Source: Cronobacter muytjensii ATCC 51329 (GTDB lineage: Bacteria > Pseudomonadota > Gammaproteobacteria > Enterobacterales > Enterobacteriaceae). Taken from it: a stretch of 64,000 nucleotides of DNA. The DNA is taken from positions 248,001 through 312,000 of the forward strand of contig NZ_CP012268.1 in NCBI RefSeq assembly GCF_001277195.1, written 5' to 3'. Below, in pieces: positions 54,521 through 62,035 of this stretch (positions within the stretch are counted from its first letter, which is position 1; every line of letters begins with the position of its first letter). Below the pieces are notes generated by a model. It was not told the origin of the DNA. It did no database searches and saw nothing but the letters and a program-made list of their open reading frames with translations. A program made the position numbers and the translations under genes.

Positions 54521-55072
54521 TTACTGCTCGCCTTCCGCCAGTTCGCGCAGATACTGGAAGATCAGACGTGAGGATTTCGGCGGTTTATTGCCTTCTTTCT
54601 CTTTTTTGGCGTTGCGGATGAGCGAACGCAGCTGCTGGCGATCCGCCCGCGGCCACAGGTTCAGCACATCCGGCACCGCGTCGTCGCCTTCTTCAATCAG
54701 ACGATCGCGCAATTGCTCCAGCTTATGAAACAGCGCCACCTGCTGATTGTGACGGTTTTTCAGCTTATCCAGCGCCTGACGGATCGGCTCGTCGTCACGC
54801 TGACGCAACATTTTGCCGATAAGCTGCATCTGGCGGCGGCGGCCTTCTTTCTTAATACGCTGCGCCAGTTCAATGGCCGCGCGCAGATCGTCATCCAGCG
54901 GAATTTTATCCAGCGCGTTTTTACCGAGATCGACCAGTTCAGCGCCAAGGCGCTTCAGCTCTTCGGCGTCGCGTTTAATTTCACTTTTGCTGACCCAGAT
55001 AATCTCATCATCATCGTCGTCGTTTTCGTTATCGGGCACTTCATCGAGCCAGTCATCGGGCTGCTTTGTCAT
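54521..55072 (-). CDS. darP: DarP (YjgA), dual-action ribosomal maturation protein
   Basis: 183 residues, DUF615: an acidic N-terminus (DWLDEVPDNENDDDDDEIIWVSKSEIKRDAEELKRLG), a helical core (LRAAIELAQRIKKEGRRRQMQLIGKMLR) and a C-terminal SRLIFQYLRELAEG. Binds late 50S precursors in E. coli and promotes peptidyl-transferase centre maturation. Divergent from pmbA with 107 bases between starts. Confidence 0.96.
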   Translation of the reverse strand: MTKQPDDWLDEVPDNENDDDDDEIIWVSKSEIKRDAEELKRLGAELVDLGKNALDKIPLDDDLRAAIELAQRIKKEGRRRQMQLIGKMLRQRDDEPIRQALDKLKNRHNQQVALFHKLEQLRDRLIEEGDDAVPDVLNLWPRADRQQLRSLIRNAKKEKEGNKPPKSSRLIFQYLRELAEGEQ

Positions 55073-55179
55073 CTCAGGCTCCTCAAAAAAAGAGGCTAAT
55101 ACTACCAGTTAAGGCGCGCACTGCGAAATGGTTCTCTGTTAGACTCACAAAATGTGGCTTTGAAGTTTCACCTTACATT

Positions 55180-56532
55180 ATGGCACTCGCGATGAAAGTA
55201 ATCACACAAGTTGAAGCGCAGCGCAAAGCGCTGGAACAGGCGGTTTCTCAGGCGCTGGAGCTGGCGTCCGGCAAGTCGGACGGCGCGGAAGTGGCGGTCA
55301 GCAAAACGACCGGCATCAGCGTCAGCACCCGCTACGGTGAGGTGGAGAATGTGGAGTTCAACAGCGACGGCGCGCTTGGCATCACGGTTTATCATCAGAA
55401 CCGTAAAGGCAGCGCCTCGTCGACCGATTTAAGCCCGGACGCTATCGCCCGCACCGTACAGGCGGCGCTGGATATCGCCCGTTATACCTCGCCGGACCCG
55501 TGCGCGGGCGTGGCGGAAAAAGATCTGCTGGCCTTTGACGCGCCGGATCTCGACCTCTTCCACCCGGCCGAAATCGAGCCGGAACAGGCTATCGAATACG
55601 CCGCGCGCGCCGAACAGGCGTCCTTAAAGGCGGATAAACGCATCGCCAACACCGAAGGCGGCAGCTTTAACAGCCATTACGGCATCAAAGTCTTTGGCAA
55701 CAGTCATGGCATGCTGCAAAGCTACAGCTCGACGCGCCATTCGCTTTCAAGCTGTGTTATCGCCGAAGAGAACGGCGATATGGAACGCGACTACGCCTAC
55801 ACCATTGGCCGCGCGCTGAAAGACCTGGAATCGCCGGAGTGGGTCGGTGAAGAGTGCGCCCGCCGCACCCTGTCGCGCCTTTCGCCGCGCAAACTGCCAA
55901 CCATGAAAGCGCCCGTGATTTTTGGCCGCGAAGTGGCGACCGGGCTGTTTGGCCATCTGGTCGGGGCTATCAGCGGCGGCGCGGTCTATCGCAAATCCAC
56001 GTTCCTGCTCGACGCGCTCGGCAAGCAGATCCTGCCGGACTGGCTCACTATTGAAGAGCATCCGCACCTGCGTAAAGGGCTCGCCTCTACGCCGTTTGAC
56101 AGCGAAGGCGTGGCGACGTCGCGTCGCGACATCATTAAAGACGGCGTGCTGCAGCAGTGGCTGCTCACTAACTACTCCGCGCGCAAGCTGGGCCTGAAAA
56201 GCACCGGGCATGCGGGCGGCATCCATAACTGGCGCATCAAAGGGCGCGGCCTGAGCTTTGAGCAACTGCTGAAAGAGATGGGCACCGGTCTTGTCGTGAC
56301 CGAACTGATGGGCCAGGGCGTCAGCGGCATCACCGGCGATTATTCGCGCGGCGCGGCGGGCTTCTGGGTGGAGAACGGCGAAATCCAGTATCCGGTGAGC
56401 GAAATCACTATCGCCGGCAATCTTAAAGAGATGTGGCGCAATATGGTTACCATTGGTGACGATATTGAAACACGCAGCAATATTCAGTGTGGTTCAGTAT
56501 TACTGCCGGAGATGAAAATCGCCGGTGAGTAA
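55180..56532 (+). CDS. pmbA: PmbA/TldE metalloprotease subunit
   Basis: 450 residues from the ATG at 55180 (MALAMKVITQVEAQRKALEQAV), the E. coli length. TldD/TldE family: NTEGGSFNSHYGIKVFGNS, RLSPRKLPTMKAPVIF, and TELMGQGVSGITGDYSRGAAGFWVENGEIQYPVSEITIAGNL. TldE lacks the zinc ligands carried by TldD; the heterodimer degrades peptides and matures microcin B17 and other peptides. TldD is outside this window. Confidence 0.97.
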   Translation: MALAMKVITQVEAQRKALEQAVSQALELASGKSDGAEVAVSKTTGISVSTRYGEVENVEFNSDGALGITVYHQNRKGSASSTDLSPDAIARTVQAALDIARYTSPDPCAGVAEKDLLAFDAPDLDLFHPAEIEPEQAIEYAARAEQASLKADKRIANTEGGSFNSHYGIKVFGNSHGMLQSYSSTRHSLSSCVIAEENGDMERDYAYTIGRALKDLESPEWVGEECARRTLSRLSPRKLPTMKAPVIFGREVATGLFGHLVGAISGGAVYRKSTFLLDALGKQILPDWLTIEEHPHLRKGLASTPFDSEGVATSRRDIIKDGVLQQWLLTNYSARKLGLKSTGHAGGIHNWRIKGRGLSFEQLLKEMGTGLVVTELMGQGVSGITGDYSRGAAGFWVENGEIQYPVSEITIAGNLKEMWRNMVTIGDDIETRSNIQCGSVLLPEMKIAGE

Positions 56533-56538
56533 GGCAAG

Positions 56539-56563
56539 GGCGCCCGGCGAGGCGCCTTTTTTT
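56539..56563 (+). terminator. Terminator after pmbA
   Basis: GGCGCC (56539-56544), loop CGGCGA, GGCGCC (56551-56556), then TTTTTTT. Confidence 0.85.
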
Positions 56564-56589
56564 CGTCATAACAATAAAAAGGTGAGTCA

Positions 56590-56976
56590 ATGCGTAAGCA
56601 AGCGTTAGCGATGTTAGCGGTCTCCTCTCTGTTGTTCACCAGCGCCGTGGCGTGGGCGGATCTGGAAGACAACATGGACACCCTGAATGAAAACCTGAAA
56701 GTCGTACAGAAAACCAGCGACGCGGCGGAGATGAAAACCGCGCTGACGAAAATGCGCGAGGCGGCGCTGGATGCCAAAAAAGAAACCCCGCCGAAGCTCG
56801 AAGATAAACCGGCGGACAGCCCGGAAATGAAAGATTTCCGTCACGGTCTCGACACGCTGGTGGGCCAGATTGACGGCGCGCTGAAGCTTGTCGATGAAGG
56901 CAAAATCAAAGAGGCGCAGGCCAGCGCCGAAGCATTCAAAACCACCCGCAACACCTACCACAAAAAGTTCCGCTAA
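56590..56976 (+). CDS. cybC: Cytochrome b562, periplasmic
   Basis: 128 residues. Signal peptide then a four-helix bundle; the heme ligands are Met29 (DLEDNMDTL; Met7 of the mature protein) and His124 (NTYHKKFR; His102). The cleavage motif reads AVAWADLEDN, so processing may be after AVA, leaving an extra Trp, or after Trp22. Soluble electron carrier of unknown partner. Intact here, unlike E. coli K-12 where the signal sequence is lost. Confidence 0.95.
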   Translation: MRKQALAMLAVSSLLFTSAVAWADLEDNMDTLNENLKVVQKTSDAAEMKTALTKMREAALDAKKETPPKLEDKPADSPEMKDFRHGLDTLVGQIDGALKLVDEGKIKEAQASAEAFKTTRNTYHKKFR

Positions 56977-56985
56977 GCCCTTTCT

Positions 56986-57007
56986 GCGCGGCGGTGTTCC
57001 GCCGCGC
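56986..57007. terminator. Hairpin after cybC
   Basis: GCGCGGCGG-TGTT-CCGCCGCGC, 9-bp perfect stem starting 9 bases after the stop. No U-run follows, so it may be a weak or Rho-assisted terminator. Confidence 0.5.
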
Positions 57008-57111
57008 TCCCGACGTCTCAACGGCCATAAGCAACGCTTATTCACTGCTGTTTTTCGCGCGCGACGTCGCAAGCCCGATATTTTCTTTTCCTTTCTCCCG
57101 GCGTGACCGCC

Positions 57112-57127
57112 AGTGATATTCATCACA
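57112..57127 (+). promoter_or_regulatory. CRP-like site ahead of the PRD/SFCGS operon
   Basis: AGTGA-TATTCA-TCACA matches the CRP consensus TGTGA-N6-TCACA at 9 of 10 positions. A possible -10 (TATCTA, 57144-57149) lies at class II/near-class II spacing. Suggests catabolite control. Confidence 0.6.
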
Positions 57128-57191
57128 TTTATTTAGTGGTTTATATCTATTCACAGCTTTTATGTGGAACAGATCACTGCCGCCGTTCTCC

Positions 57192-57211
57192 TTTCCACTT
57201 CGAAGTGGAAA
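57192..57211. promoter_or_regulatory. Perfect 20-bp palindrome ahead of the PRD gene
   Basis: TTTCCACTTC directly followed by its reverse complement GAAGTGGAAA. It lies between the presumed promoter and the first gene (57298), where it could be a repressor operator or an mRNA hairpin. The 320-base gap between cybC and this operon contains no gene that I can support. Confidence 0.55.
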
Positions 57212-57297
57212 ACAACTCGCTACAAACCTTTAACACCCGCCGTTACTGTGACTTCAGCGCAATCAACCAGGTATGCAGAGTGAATAACGGAGCGGTA

Positions 57298-57621
57298 ATG
57301 AACAACGCCGGATGTCAACACGCGGAAGAGACCGCGACGCTTGCCGGGCGGATGCTGGATGAAGTTTACGCGCTCCTTGAGCGCCACCAGATAATGCCCA
57401 ACGCCGTGCAGCGGCAGATGCTCAACTCGCACGTGCGGGCCATGGCGCACCGCTCGGTAACGGGCGAACCGCTGCCGGAGGTCGAGGAGAGTCTTTTTGA
57501 GGAGATCTCGCCCGACGCGATGGCGCTGGCGCGGGAAGTCGTGGCGCAGTTCGGCAATTTGCCTGACGAAGAGGCCTGGCTTTTGTCGGTGCACTTCGAG
57601 GTAGCGAAAGAAAATCTTTAA
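57298..57621 (+). CDS. Single-PRD small regulatory protein (EF_0829/AHA_3910-type)
   Basis: 107 residues from the ATG at 57298, preceded by GGAG (AACGGAGCGGT); the frame reads upstream without homology. The sequence is one PTS-regulation domain (PRD): the first conserved His is H45 (MLNSHVRAMAHR) and the second H99 (WLLSVHFEVAKENL). There is no DNA- or RNA-binding domain, so it cannot itself be a BglG-like antiterminator. From memory, small PRD proteins of this type are the first gene of the conserved EF_0829-like cluster. It may be a phosphorylatable partner of the larger PRD regulator at 62884. Confidence 0.8.
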   Translation: MNNAGCQHAEETATLAGRMLDEVYALLERHQIMPNAVQRQMLNSHVRAMAHRSVTGEPLPEVEESLFEEISPDAMALAREVVAQFGNLPDEEAWLLSVHFEVAKENL

Positions 57622-57637
57622 CCTTCAGGAGCGAACC

Positions 57638-58000
57638 ATGGAACAGATTACGGTAGTGATTGGCGATCGTCTGGGCAAAGGCCAGAAGGTGGCGGCGGGT
57701 GTGGAAAAAGCGGGCGGGCGCGCCGTTGTGGTGCCTGGCGTGGCGGCAGACATGAAGCTTGGCGACGTGATGAAAACCGAAGGCGCGACGTTCGGCATTT
57801 CGTTTTGCGGCAGCGGCGGCGCAGGTGCCATCACCGCCCAGACCAAACATGGCTACAAAGCGAAATATGGCATGCGTTCCGTGGAAGAGGGCGTCACTGC
57901 GATTAATGAAGGCTGCAACGTGCTGGGCTTTGGCTTTATGGACAAAGAAGAGCTGGGCGAGCGGCTGGTGGACGCCTGGAAAAAGAAATATGGCGCATAA
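57638..58000 (+). CDS. Glycine-rich SFCGS family protein
   Basis: 120 residues, no signal peptide. The name-giving motif S55-F56-C57-G58-S59 is followed by GGAGAIT; the rest is a small alpha/beta protein (MEQITVVIGDRLGKGQKVAAGVEKAG, ATFGISFCGSGG, GFGFMDKEELGERLVDAWKKKYG). The Cys in a glycine-rich turn recalls the phosphocysteine loop of PTS EIIB proteins, an inference only. The gene starts 16 bases after the PRD gene and 3 bases before the DUF4312 gene. Its occurrence with DUF4310/4311/4312 suggests a soluble part of a transporter. Confidence 0.85.
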   Translation: MEQITVVIGDRLGKGQKVAAGVEKAGGRAVVVPGVAADMKLGDVMKTEGATFGISFCGSGGAGAITAQTKHGYKAKYGMRSVEEGVTAINEGCNVLGFGFMDKEELGERLVDAWKKKYGA

Positions 58001-58003
58001 CGC

Positions 58004-58306
58004 ATGAAAGAACAGTTCACCACCACGGTGAGGGTAAAAGGCAAAGGCGAGGCCAAAGCGCGCGCGTTTGCCGATGCCCTGAATCAGGTTCAGGCGGCGG
58101 TGATGAAAGCCTCGCCGCATATCTTACTGCGCATTGAGCCACAGGAGGTGCAGGTTGTTCATGCGCGGGAAACGGTGCGCAAAGAAGCGTTTCTGTTTTT
58201 CTTTTTGCGCCGGGAAAGACGGGCTTTCAGCGTGGAGCTGGACGTTACCGTCAACGTGACCGCCATCAATCTCGACAAGGTGGATTTCGTCACGCAACAC
58301 AGCTGA
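58004..58306 (+). CDS. DUF4312 family cytosolic protein
   Basis: 100 residues, MKEQFTTTVRVKGKGEAKARAFADALNQVQAAVMKAS. A small basic alpha/beta protein without signal or membrane segments, with a run of Phe/Leu (EAFLFFFLRRERR) in the middle. Always, to my knowledge, linked to SFCGS, DUF4310 and DUF4311 genes. Function unknown; perhaps another soluble part of the transporter. RBS from the end of the SFCGS gene; intergenic distance 3 bases. Confidence 0.82.
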   Translation: MKEQFTTTVRVKGKGEAKARAFADALNQVQAAVMKASPHILLRIEPQEVQVVHARETVRKEAFLFFFLRRERRAFSVELDVTVNVTAINLDKVDFVTQHS

Positions 58307-58328
58307 TTGTTACTATAAGGGCAGACGA

Positions 58329-59105
58329 ATGTTCCTGATAATATTAATAAAATCGCTCATCATCGGCGGCCTGGTCGGCGTTGGCGTGGGCGCCGGGGCC
58401 GCACGCATGTTTCATGCGCCCACCACGCAGGGGATGGGCGCCTTTCGTACATTAGGCGAGTTAAACTCCTGCGAAGGCGATCCGGCCTCGCACTTCTCCT
58501 TTGGGTTAGGGTTCTTCTTTAACGCCTGGGCCTCGTCCGTCGCGGCGGGCTCGTTCACGCAGGATGTCGACCACCGCATTATCCCCAACTGGGGCGCGGC
58601 GGCGCTGATGGTGAAAAACCGCAACCTCGGCGAAACCCTGCACAATCCGAAAAAAATGGCTATCGCCTGCGGACTTATCGGCATGGCGGTCGTCACCTTC
58701 CTCAACACCACGGCCTCCGCCGTGCCGGAAGCCTTACAGGTCACCGCCGTCAAAGTACTGGTGCCTGCCGCCAACCTGCTGGTGAATACCGTCATGCCGG
58801 TGATTTTCTGGCTGGCCGCTATCGACGCCGGTAAAAAATCGGGCTTCTGGGCCACCGTTTTCGGCGGCGCGGCGCAGTTGATTATGGGCAACGCCGTACC
58901 GGGCCTGGTGCTCGGCATTCTTATCGGCAAAGGCATCGAAGAGAGCGGCTGGAACCGCGTCACTAAAGTGATGATGGTCGCCATCGTGTTGCTGTTCGTG
59001 CTGAGCGCCTTCTTCCGCGGCTTCGATATGAAAATGATCGAATCTTTCCATCTGACCGTGCCGGACTGGCTCAGTCTTATCCACAACTCCCTGAGCGGCA
59101 AATAA
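58329..59105 (+). CDS. DUF4311 family polytopic membrane protein
   Basis: 258 residues. About six to seven hydrophobic segments (IILIKSLIIGGLVGVGVGAGA; GLGFFFNAWASSVAAGS; MAIACGLIGMAVVTFL; VKVLVPAANLLVNTVMPVIFWLAAI; ATVFGGAAQLIMGNAVPGLVLGILIG; KVMMVAIVLLFVLSAFF). Conserved polar region EGDPASHFSFGLGFF. Not recognisably related to EIIC or EIID of the PTS, nor to ABC or MFS carriers. Candidate membrane subunit of an uncharacterised transporter with DUF4310. Confidence 0.85.
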   Translation: MFLIILIKSLIIGGLVGVGVGAGAARMFHAPTTQGMGAFRTLGELNSCEGDPASHFSFGLGFFFNAWASSVAAGSFTQDVDHRIIPNWGAAALMVKNRNLGETLHNPKKMAIACGLIGMAVVTFLNTTASAVPEALQVTAVKVLVPAANLLVNTVMPVIFWLAAIDAGKKSGFWATVFGGAAQLIMGNAVPGLVLGILIGKGIEESGWNRVTKVMMVAIVLLFVLSAFFRGFDMKMIESFHLTVPDWLSLIHNSLSGK

Positions 59106-59112
59106 GGAGCGC

Positions 59113-59760
59113 GTGATGGAAGAGAATAAAGGTTTCTGGTACGCCGACTGGTCATTCCCGATCTTCGTCGGCCTGCTCTCCTCCGGCGTGTTCGCCGGGA
59201 CGCACATGTATTACCTCTACGGCATCGGCGCGTTTAACGAAGTGGCGTTCGTGGCGATGCTCAAAGCCGGGATCGATACAGGAGTTTACGGCGCAGTGGC
59301 GGCGTTCGGCGCGAGTTTTCTCTTTGCGCGCATTATCGAAGGTTCGCTGGTGGGGATCCTGGATATCGGCGGCGCCATCCAGACCGGCGTGGGGCTTGGC
59401 GTCCCGGCGCTGCTGCTGGGCGCGGGGGTTGTCTTTCCGGTGGCGAACTTCGCCGCCTCGCTGGTGACCGGGCTGCTGATAGGTCTCGCTATCGGCTACG
59501 TCATCATTCTGGCGCGCAAATTCACCATCAACCAGAGCGACTCCACCTACGGGGCGGACGTGATGATGGGCGCGGGCAACGCCTCCGGACGCTTCCTCGG
59601 GCCGCTGATTATCCTGAGCGCGATGGCGGCCTCGATTCCTGTCGGCATCGGCTCGCTCGTCGGCGCGCTGCTGTTCTACCTCTGGCAGAAGCCCATCACC
59701 GGCGGCGCTATTCTCGGCGCGATGATCCTGGGCTCGCTGTTCCCGGTGGCGATCGGTTAA
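59113..59760 (+). CDS. DUF4310 family polytopic membrane protein
   Basis: 215 residues, about six hydrophobic segments (WSFPIFVGLLSSGVFAGTHMYYL; VYGAVAAFGASFLFARII; GVGLGVPALLLGAGVVFPVANFAASLVTGLLIGLAIGYVIIL; FLGPLIILSAMAASIPVGIGSLVGALLFYL; GAILGAMILGSLFPVAIG). Many small residues suggest close helix packing. Starts 7 bases after DUF4311. Probable second membrane subunit of the same complex. Confidence 0.85.
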   Translation: MMEENKGFWYADWSFPIFVGLLSSGVFAGTHMYYLYGIGAFNEVAFVAMLKAGIDTGVYGAVAAFGASFLFARIIEGSLVGILDIGGAIQTGVGLGVPALLLGAGVVFPVANFAASLVTGLLIGLAIGYVIILARKFTINQSDSTYGADVMMGAGNASGRFLGPLIILSAMAASIPVGIGSLVGALLFYLWQKPITGGAILGAMILGSLFPVAIG

Positions 59761-59799
59761 CCGCGCGGGCGCTACGGCGCCCGCCCTTAAGGAGTGCCT

Positions 59800-60933
59800 A
59801 TGTTTGATCTGATCCTGCGTCAGGCGCGGCTGGTGGATGACACGCTGGCGGATATCGCCATGAAAGACGGCGTCATCGCGGCGCTCGGCGAGGTGTCCGG
59901 CGCGGCGCGCGAAACGCGCGACCTCAACGGCGAGCATTACGTCAGCCCAGGCTGGATAGACCTGCACGTTCACTGCTACCCGAAATCGCCGATTTATCAC
60001 GACGAGCCGGACGCGGTCGGCATCGCGACGGGCGTCACCACGGTTGTGGATGCGGGCAGTACCGGCGCGAACGATATCGACGATTTTTACGCGCTGACGC
60101 GCGGCGTCGTGACCGACGTGCTGGCGCTGCTCAATATTTCGAAGGTCGGGCTTATCGCCCAGAACGAGCTGGCGGATATGGCGAATATCGATGCCGCCGC
60201 CGCGCGTGACGCGATTGCCCGCCACCCCGGCTTTATTGTCGGCCTGAAGGCGCGCATGAGCAGCAGCGTGATCGGCGATAACGGTATCGCGCCGCTTGAG
60301 CGCGCCAAAGCCATTCAGCAGGAGAACGGCAATCTGCCGCTGATGGTGCATATCGGCAACGGCCCGCCGCCGCTCGATGACATTGCCGCGCGGCTGTGCG
60401 ACGGCGACATCATCACCCACTGTTATAACGGCAAGCCGAACCGCATTCTGACGCCGCAGGGCGCGCTTCGCGCCAGCATCAGTGACGCGCTGCGGCGCGG
60501 CGTGCGGCTGGACGTAGGCCACGGCAGCGCCAGCTTTAGCTTTGACGTGGCGCGTCTGGCTATCGCGCAGGGCATTGTGCCGCACACTATCAGCTCGGAC
60601 ATTTACTGCCGCAACCGCATCAACGGCCCGGTGAAAAGCCTTGCCCATGTGATGTCGAAGTTTCTCGCCATCGGCCTGTCGCTGCCGCAGGTGATTGACT
60701 GCGTGACGCTGCATGCCGCGCAGGCGCTACGCCTTGAACATAAAGGCCGTCTGACGCCAGGCGCGGACGCCGATCTGACTATTTTCGACCTGCGCCGCCA
60801 GCCGGTGCGGTTTACCGACGCCGACGACCATAACCTGCATGGCGAGCGGCGACTGGTGCCGCTTGCCGCCGTGCGCGCGGGCGTCTGGCACATGACCGAA
60901 CAAGGGAGCGCGGAAAATGCCTTCAGTGTATGA
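59800..60933 (+). CDS. Amidohydrolase/deacetylase-type metallohydrolase (EF_0837/AHA_3915 family)
   Basis: 377 residues from the ATG at 59800, preceded by AAGGAG; a GTG two codons earlier is less well spaced. The subtype metal centre of the amidohydrolase superfamily is complete: H56-V-H58 (WIDLHVHCYP), K150 (VGLKARMSS; presumably carbamylated), H184 (LMVHIGNGPP), H207 (IITHCYNGKPN) and D267 (TISSDIYCRNR). Likely removes an N-acyl group from a sugar acid or splits an amide. It overlaps the next gene by 17 bases, so it is translated together with the ammonia lyase. Confidence 0.88.
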   Translation: MFDLILRQARLVDDTLADIAMKDGVIAALGEVSGAARETRDLNGEHYVSPGWIDLHVHCYPKSPIYHDEPDAVGIATGVTTVVDAGSTGANDIDDFYALTRGVVTDVLALLNISKVGLIAQNELADMANIDAAAARDAIARHPGFIVGLKARMSSSVIGDNGIAPLERAKAIQQENGNLPLMVHIGNGPPPLDDIAARLCDGDIITHCYNGKPNRILTPQGALRASISDALRRGVRLDVGHGSASFSFDVARLAIAQGIVPHTISSDIYCRNRINGPVKSLAHVMSKFLAIGLSLPQVIDCVTLHAAQALRLEHKGRLTPGADADLTIFDLRRQPVRFTDADDHNLHGERRLVPLAAVRAGVWHMTEQGSAENAFSV

Positions 60934-62035
60934 AAAATATGATTTAAAACAGGTGATTAACGCTTCAGGACGCATGACGGTATTAGGCGTCTCCACGCCG
61001 CGCCAGGCCGTGGTCGAAGCCATGTCCGAAGGGCTTAATCACTATTTCGAGATGAAAGATCTGGTGAATAAAACCGGCGCTTACATCGCAAGGCTGCTGG
61101 AGGTGGAGGCGGCGACGATCGTCTCCTGCGCGTCGGCGGGGCTTGCCCAGTCGGTGGCGGCGGTGCTGGTAAAAGAGAGCGACTGGCTGCTGGAAAATCT
61201 GCATACCACGGCGATTGAGCAAAACGAAATCGTGCTGCCGAAAGGCCACAACGTGAATTACGGCGCGCCGGTCGGCACGATGGTGGCGCTGGGCGGCGGA
61301 AAGCTGGTCGAGGCGGGCTACGCCAATGAATGCTCGGCGCAACAGCTGGCTGCCGCGATCACGCCGCGCACGGCGGCGATCCTGTATGTGAAATCCCACC
61401 ACTGCGTGCAGAAAAGCATGCTGAGCGTGGCGCAGGCCGCCGGGGTGGCGCGCGCGCATGGGCTGCCGCTTATTGTCGATGCCGCCGCGGAAGAAGATTT
61501 GCAGTGCTACTACCGCGCCGGCGCCGATCTGGTGATTTACAGCGGCGCGAAAGCCATCGAAGGGCCGGGCAGCGGGCTGGTCATCGGTAAAACCCGGCAT
61601 GTCGAATGGGTGAAACGTCAGGCGAACGGCATCGGGCGCGCGATGAAAGTCGGTAAAGAGGGCATTCTCGGCCTGACCTGCGCCATTGAACACTACCTCA
61701 GCGCGCCAAAAGAGAGCGGGGCGGAGATGGTCGCTAAGATGACGCCGTTTATCGAACAGCTCAACACGCTTAACGGCGTGACGGCGCGTGTGGTGTGGGA
61801 CAGCGCCGGACGCGACATCGCCCGCAGCGAAATCAAATTCGACGAAGCCGTGACCGGCGTACCGACCGGCGAACTGGTTAACGCGCTCCGGCAGGGCGAA
61901 TACGCTATCTATTTTCGCGGCTACAAGGCCAACGAAGGCATCATCGAAGCCGACGTGCGCAGCGTCAGCGCCGCGCAACTGGATATTGTTTTCCGCCGTA
62001 TCCGCGACGAGCTGAATCAGGAGGCTGACGCATGA
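60917..62035 (+). CDS. dgaE: DgaE-family PLP-dependent ammonia lyase (D-glucosaminate-6-phosphate ammonia-lyase-like)
   Basis: 372 residues, SelA-like fold type I PLP enzyme. PLP-binding residues: Lys212 in YSGAKAIEGPGSG, Asp188 in LPLIVDAAAEED, and the phosphate-binding region SCASAGLAQSV. DgaE in Salmonella converts 2-amino-2-deoxy-D-gluconate 6-phosphate to 2-keto-3-deoxygluconate 6-phosphate plus ammonia. The assignment to glucosaminate is by family only; the actual substrate may differ. It shares its start region with the end of the amidohydrolase and its stop with the aldolase (ATGA). Confidence 0.85.
   Translation: MPSVYEKYDLKQVINASGRMTVLGVSTPRQAVVEAMSEGLNHYFEMKDLVNKTGAYIARLLEVEAATIVSCASAGLAQSVAAVLVKESDWLLENLHTTAIEQNEIVLPKGHNVNYGAPVGTMVALGGGKLVEAGYANECSAQQLAAAITPRTAAILYVKSHHCVQKSMLSVAQAAGVARAHGLPLIVDAAAEEDLQCYYRAGADLVIYSGAKAIEGPGSGLVIGKTRHVEWVKRQANGIGRAMKVGKEGILGLTCAIEHYLSAPKESGAEMVAKMTPFIEQLNTLNGVTARVVWDSAGRDIARSEIKFDEAVTGVPTGELVNALRQGEYAIYFRGYKANEGIIEADVRSVSAAQLDIVFRRIRDELNQEADA

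Noticed and set aside
57166..57180. GG-N-GC pattern resembling a sigma-54 promoter ahead of the PRD gene
   Set aside because: The spacing between GG and GC is 11, not 10, bases, and the rest of the -24/-12 consensus is not matched. The regulator downstream is seen only in part, so sigma-54 dependence (as for the dga operon of Salmonella) is not supported.
59152..60714. Long open frame on the minus strand opposite the DUF4310 and amidohydrolase genes
   Set aside because: Spans two real genes and their gap in antisense, rich in Arg/His/Ala without any domain; considered a codon-bias artefact.
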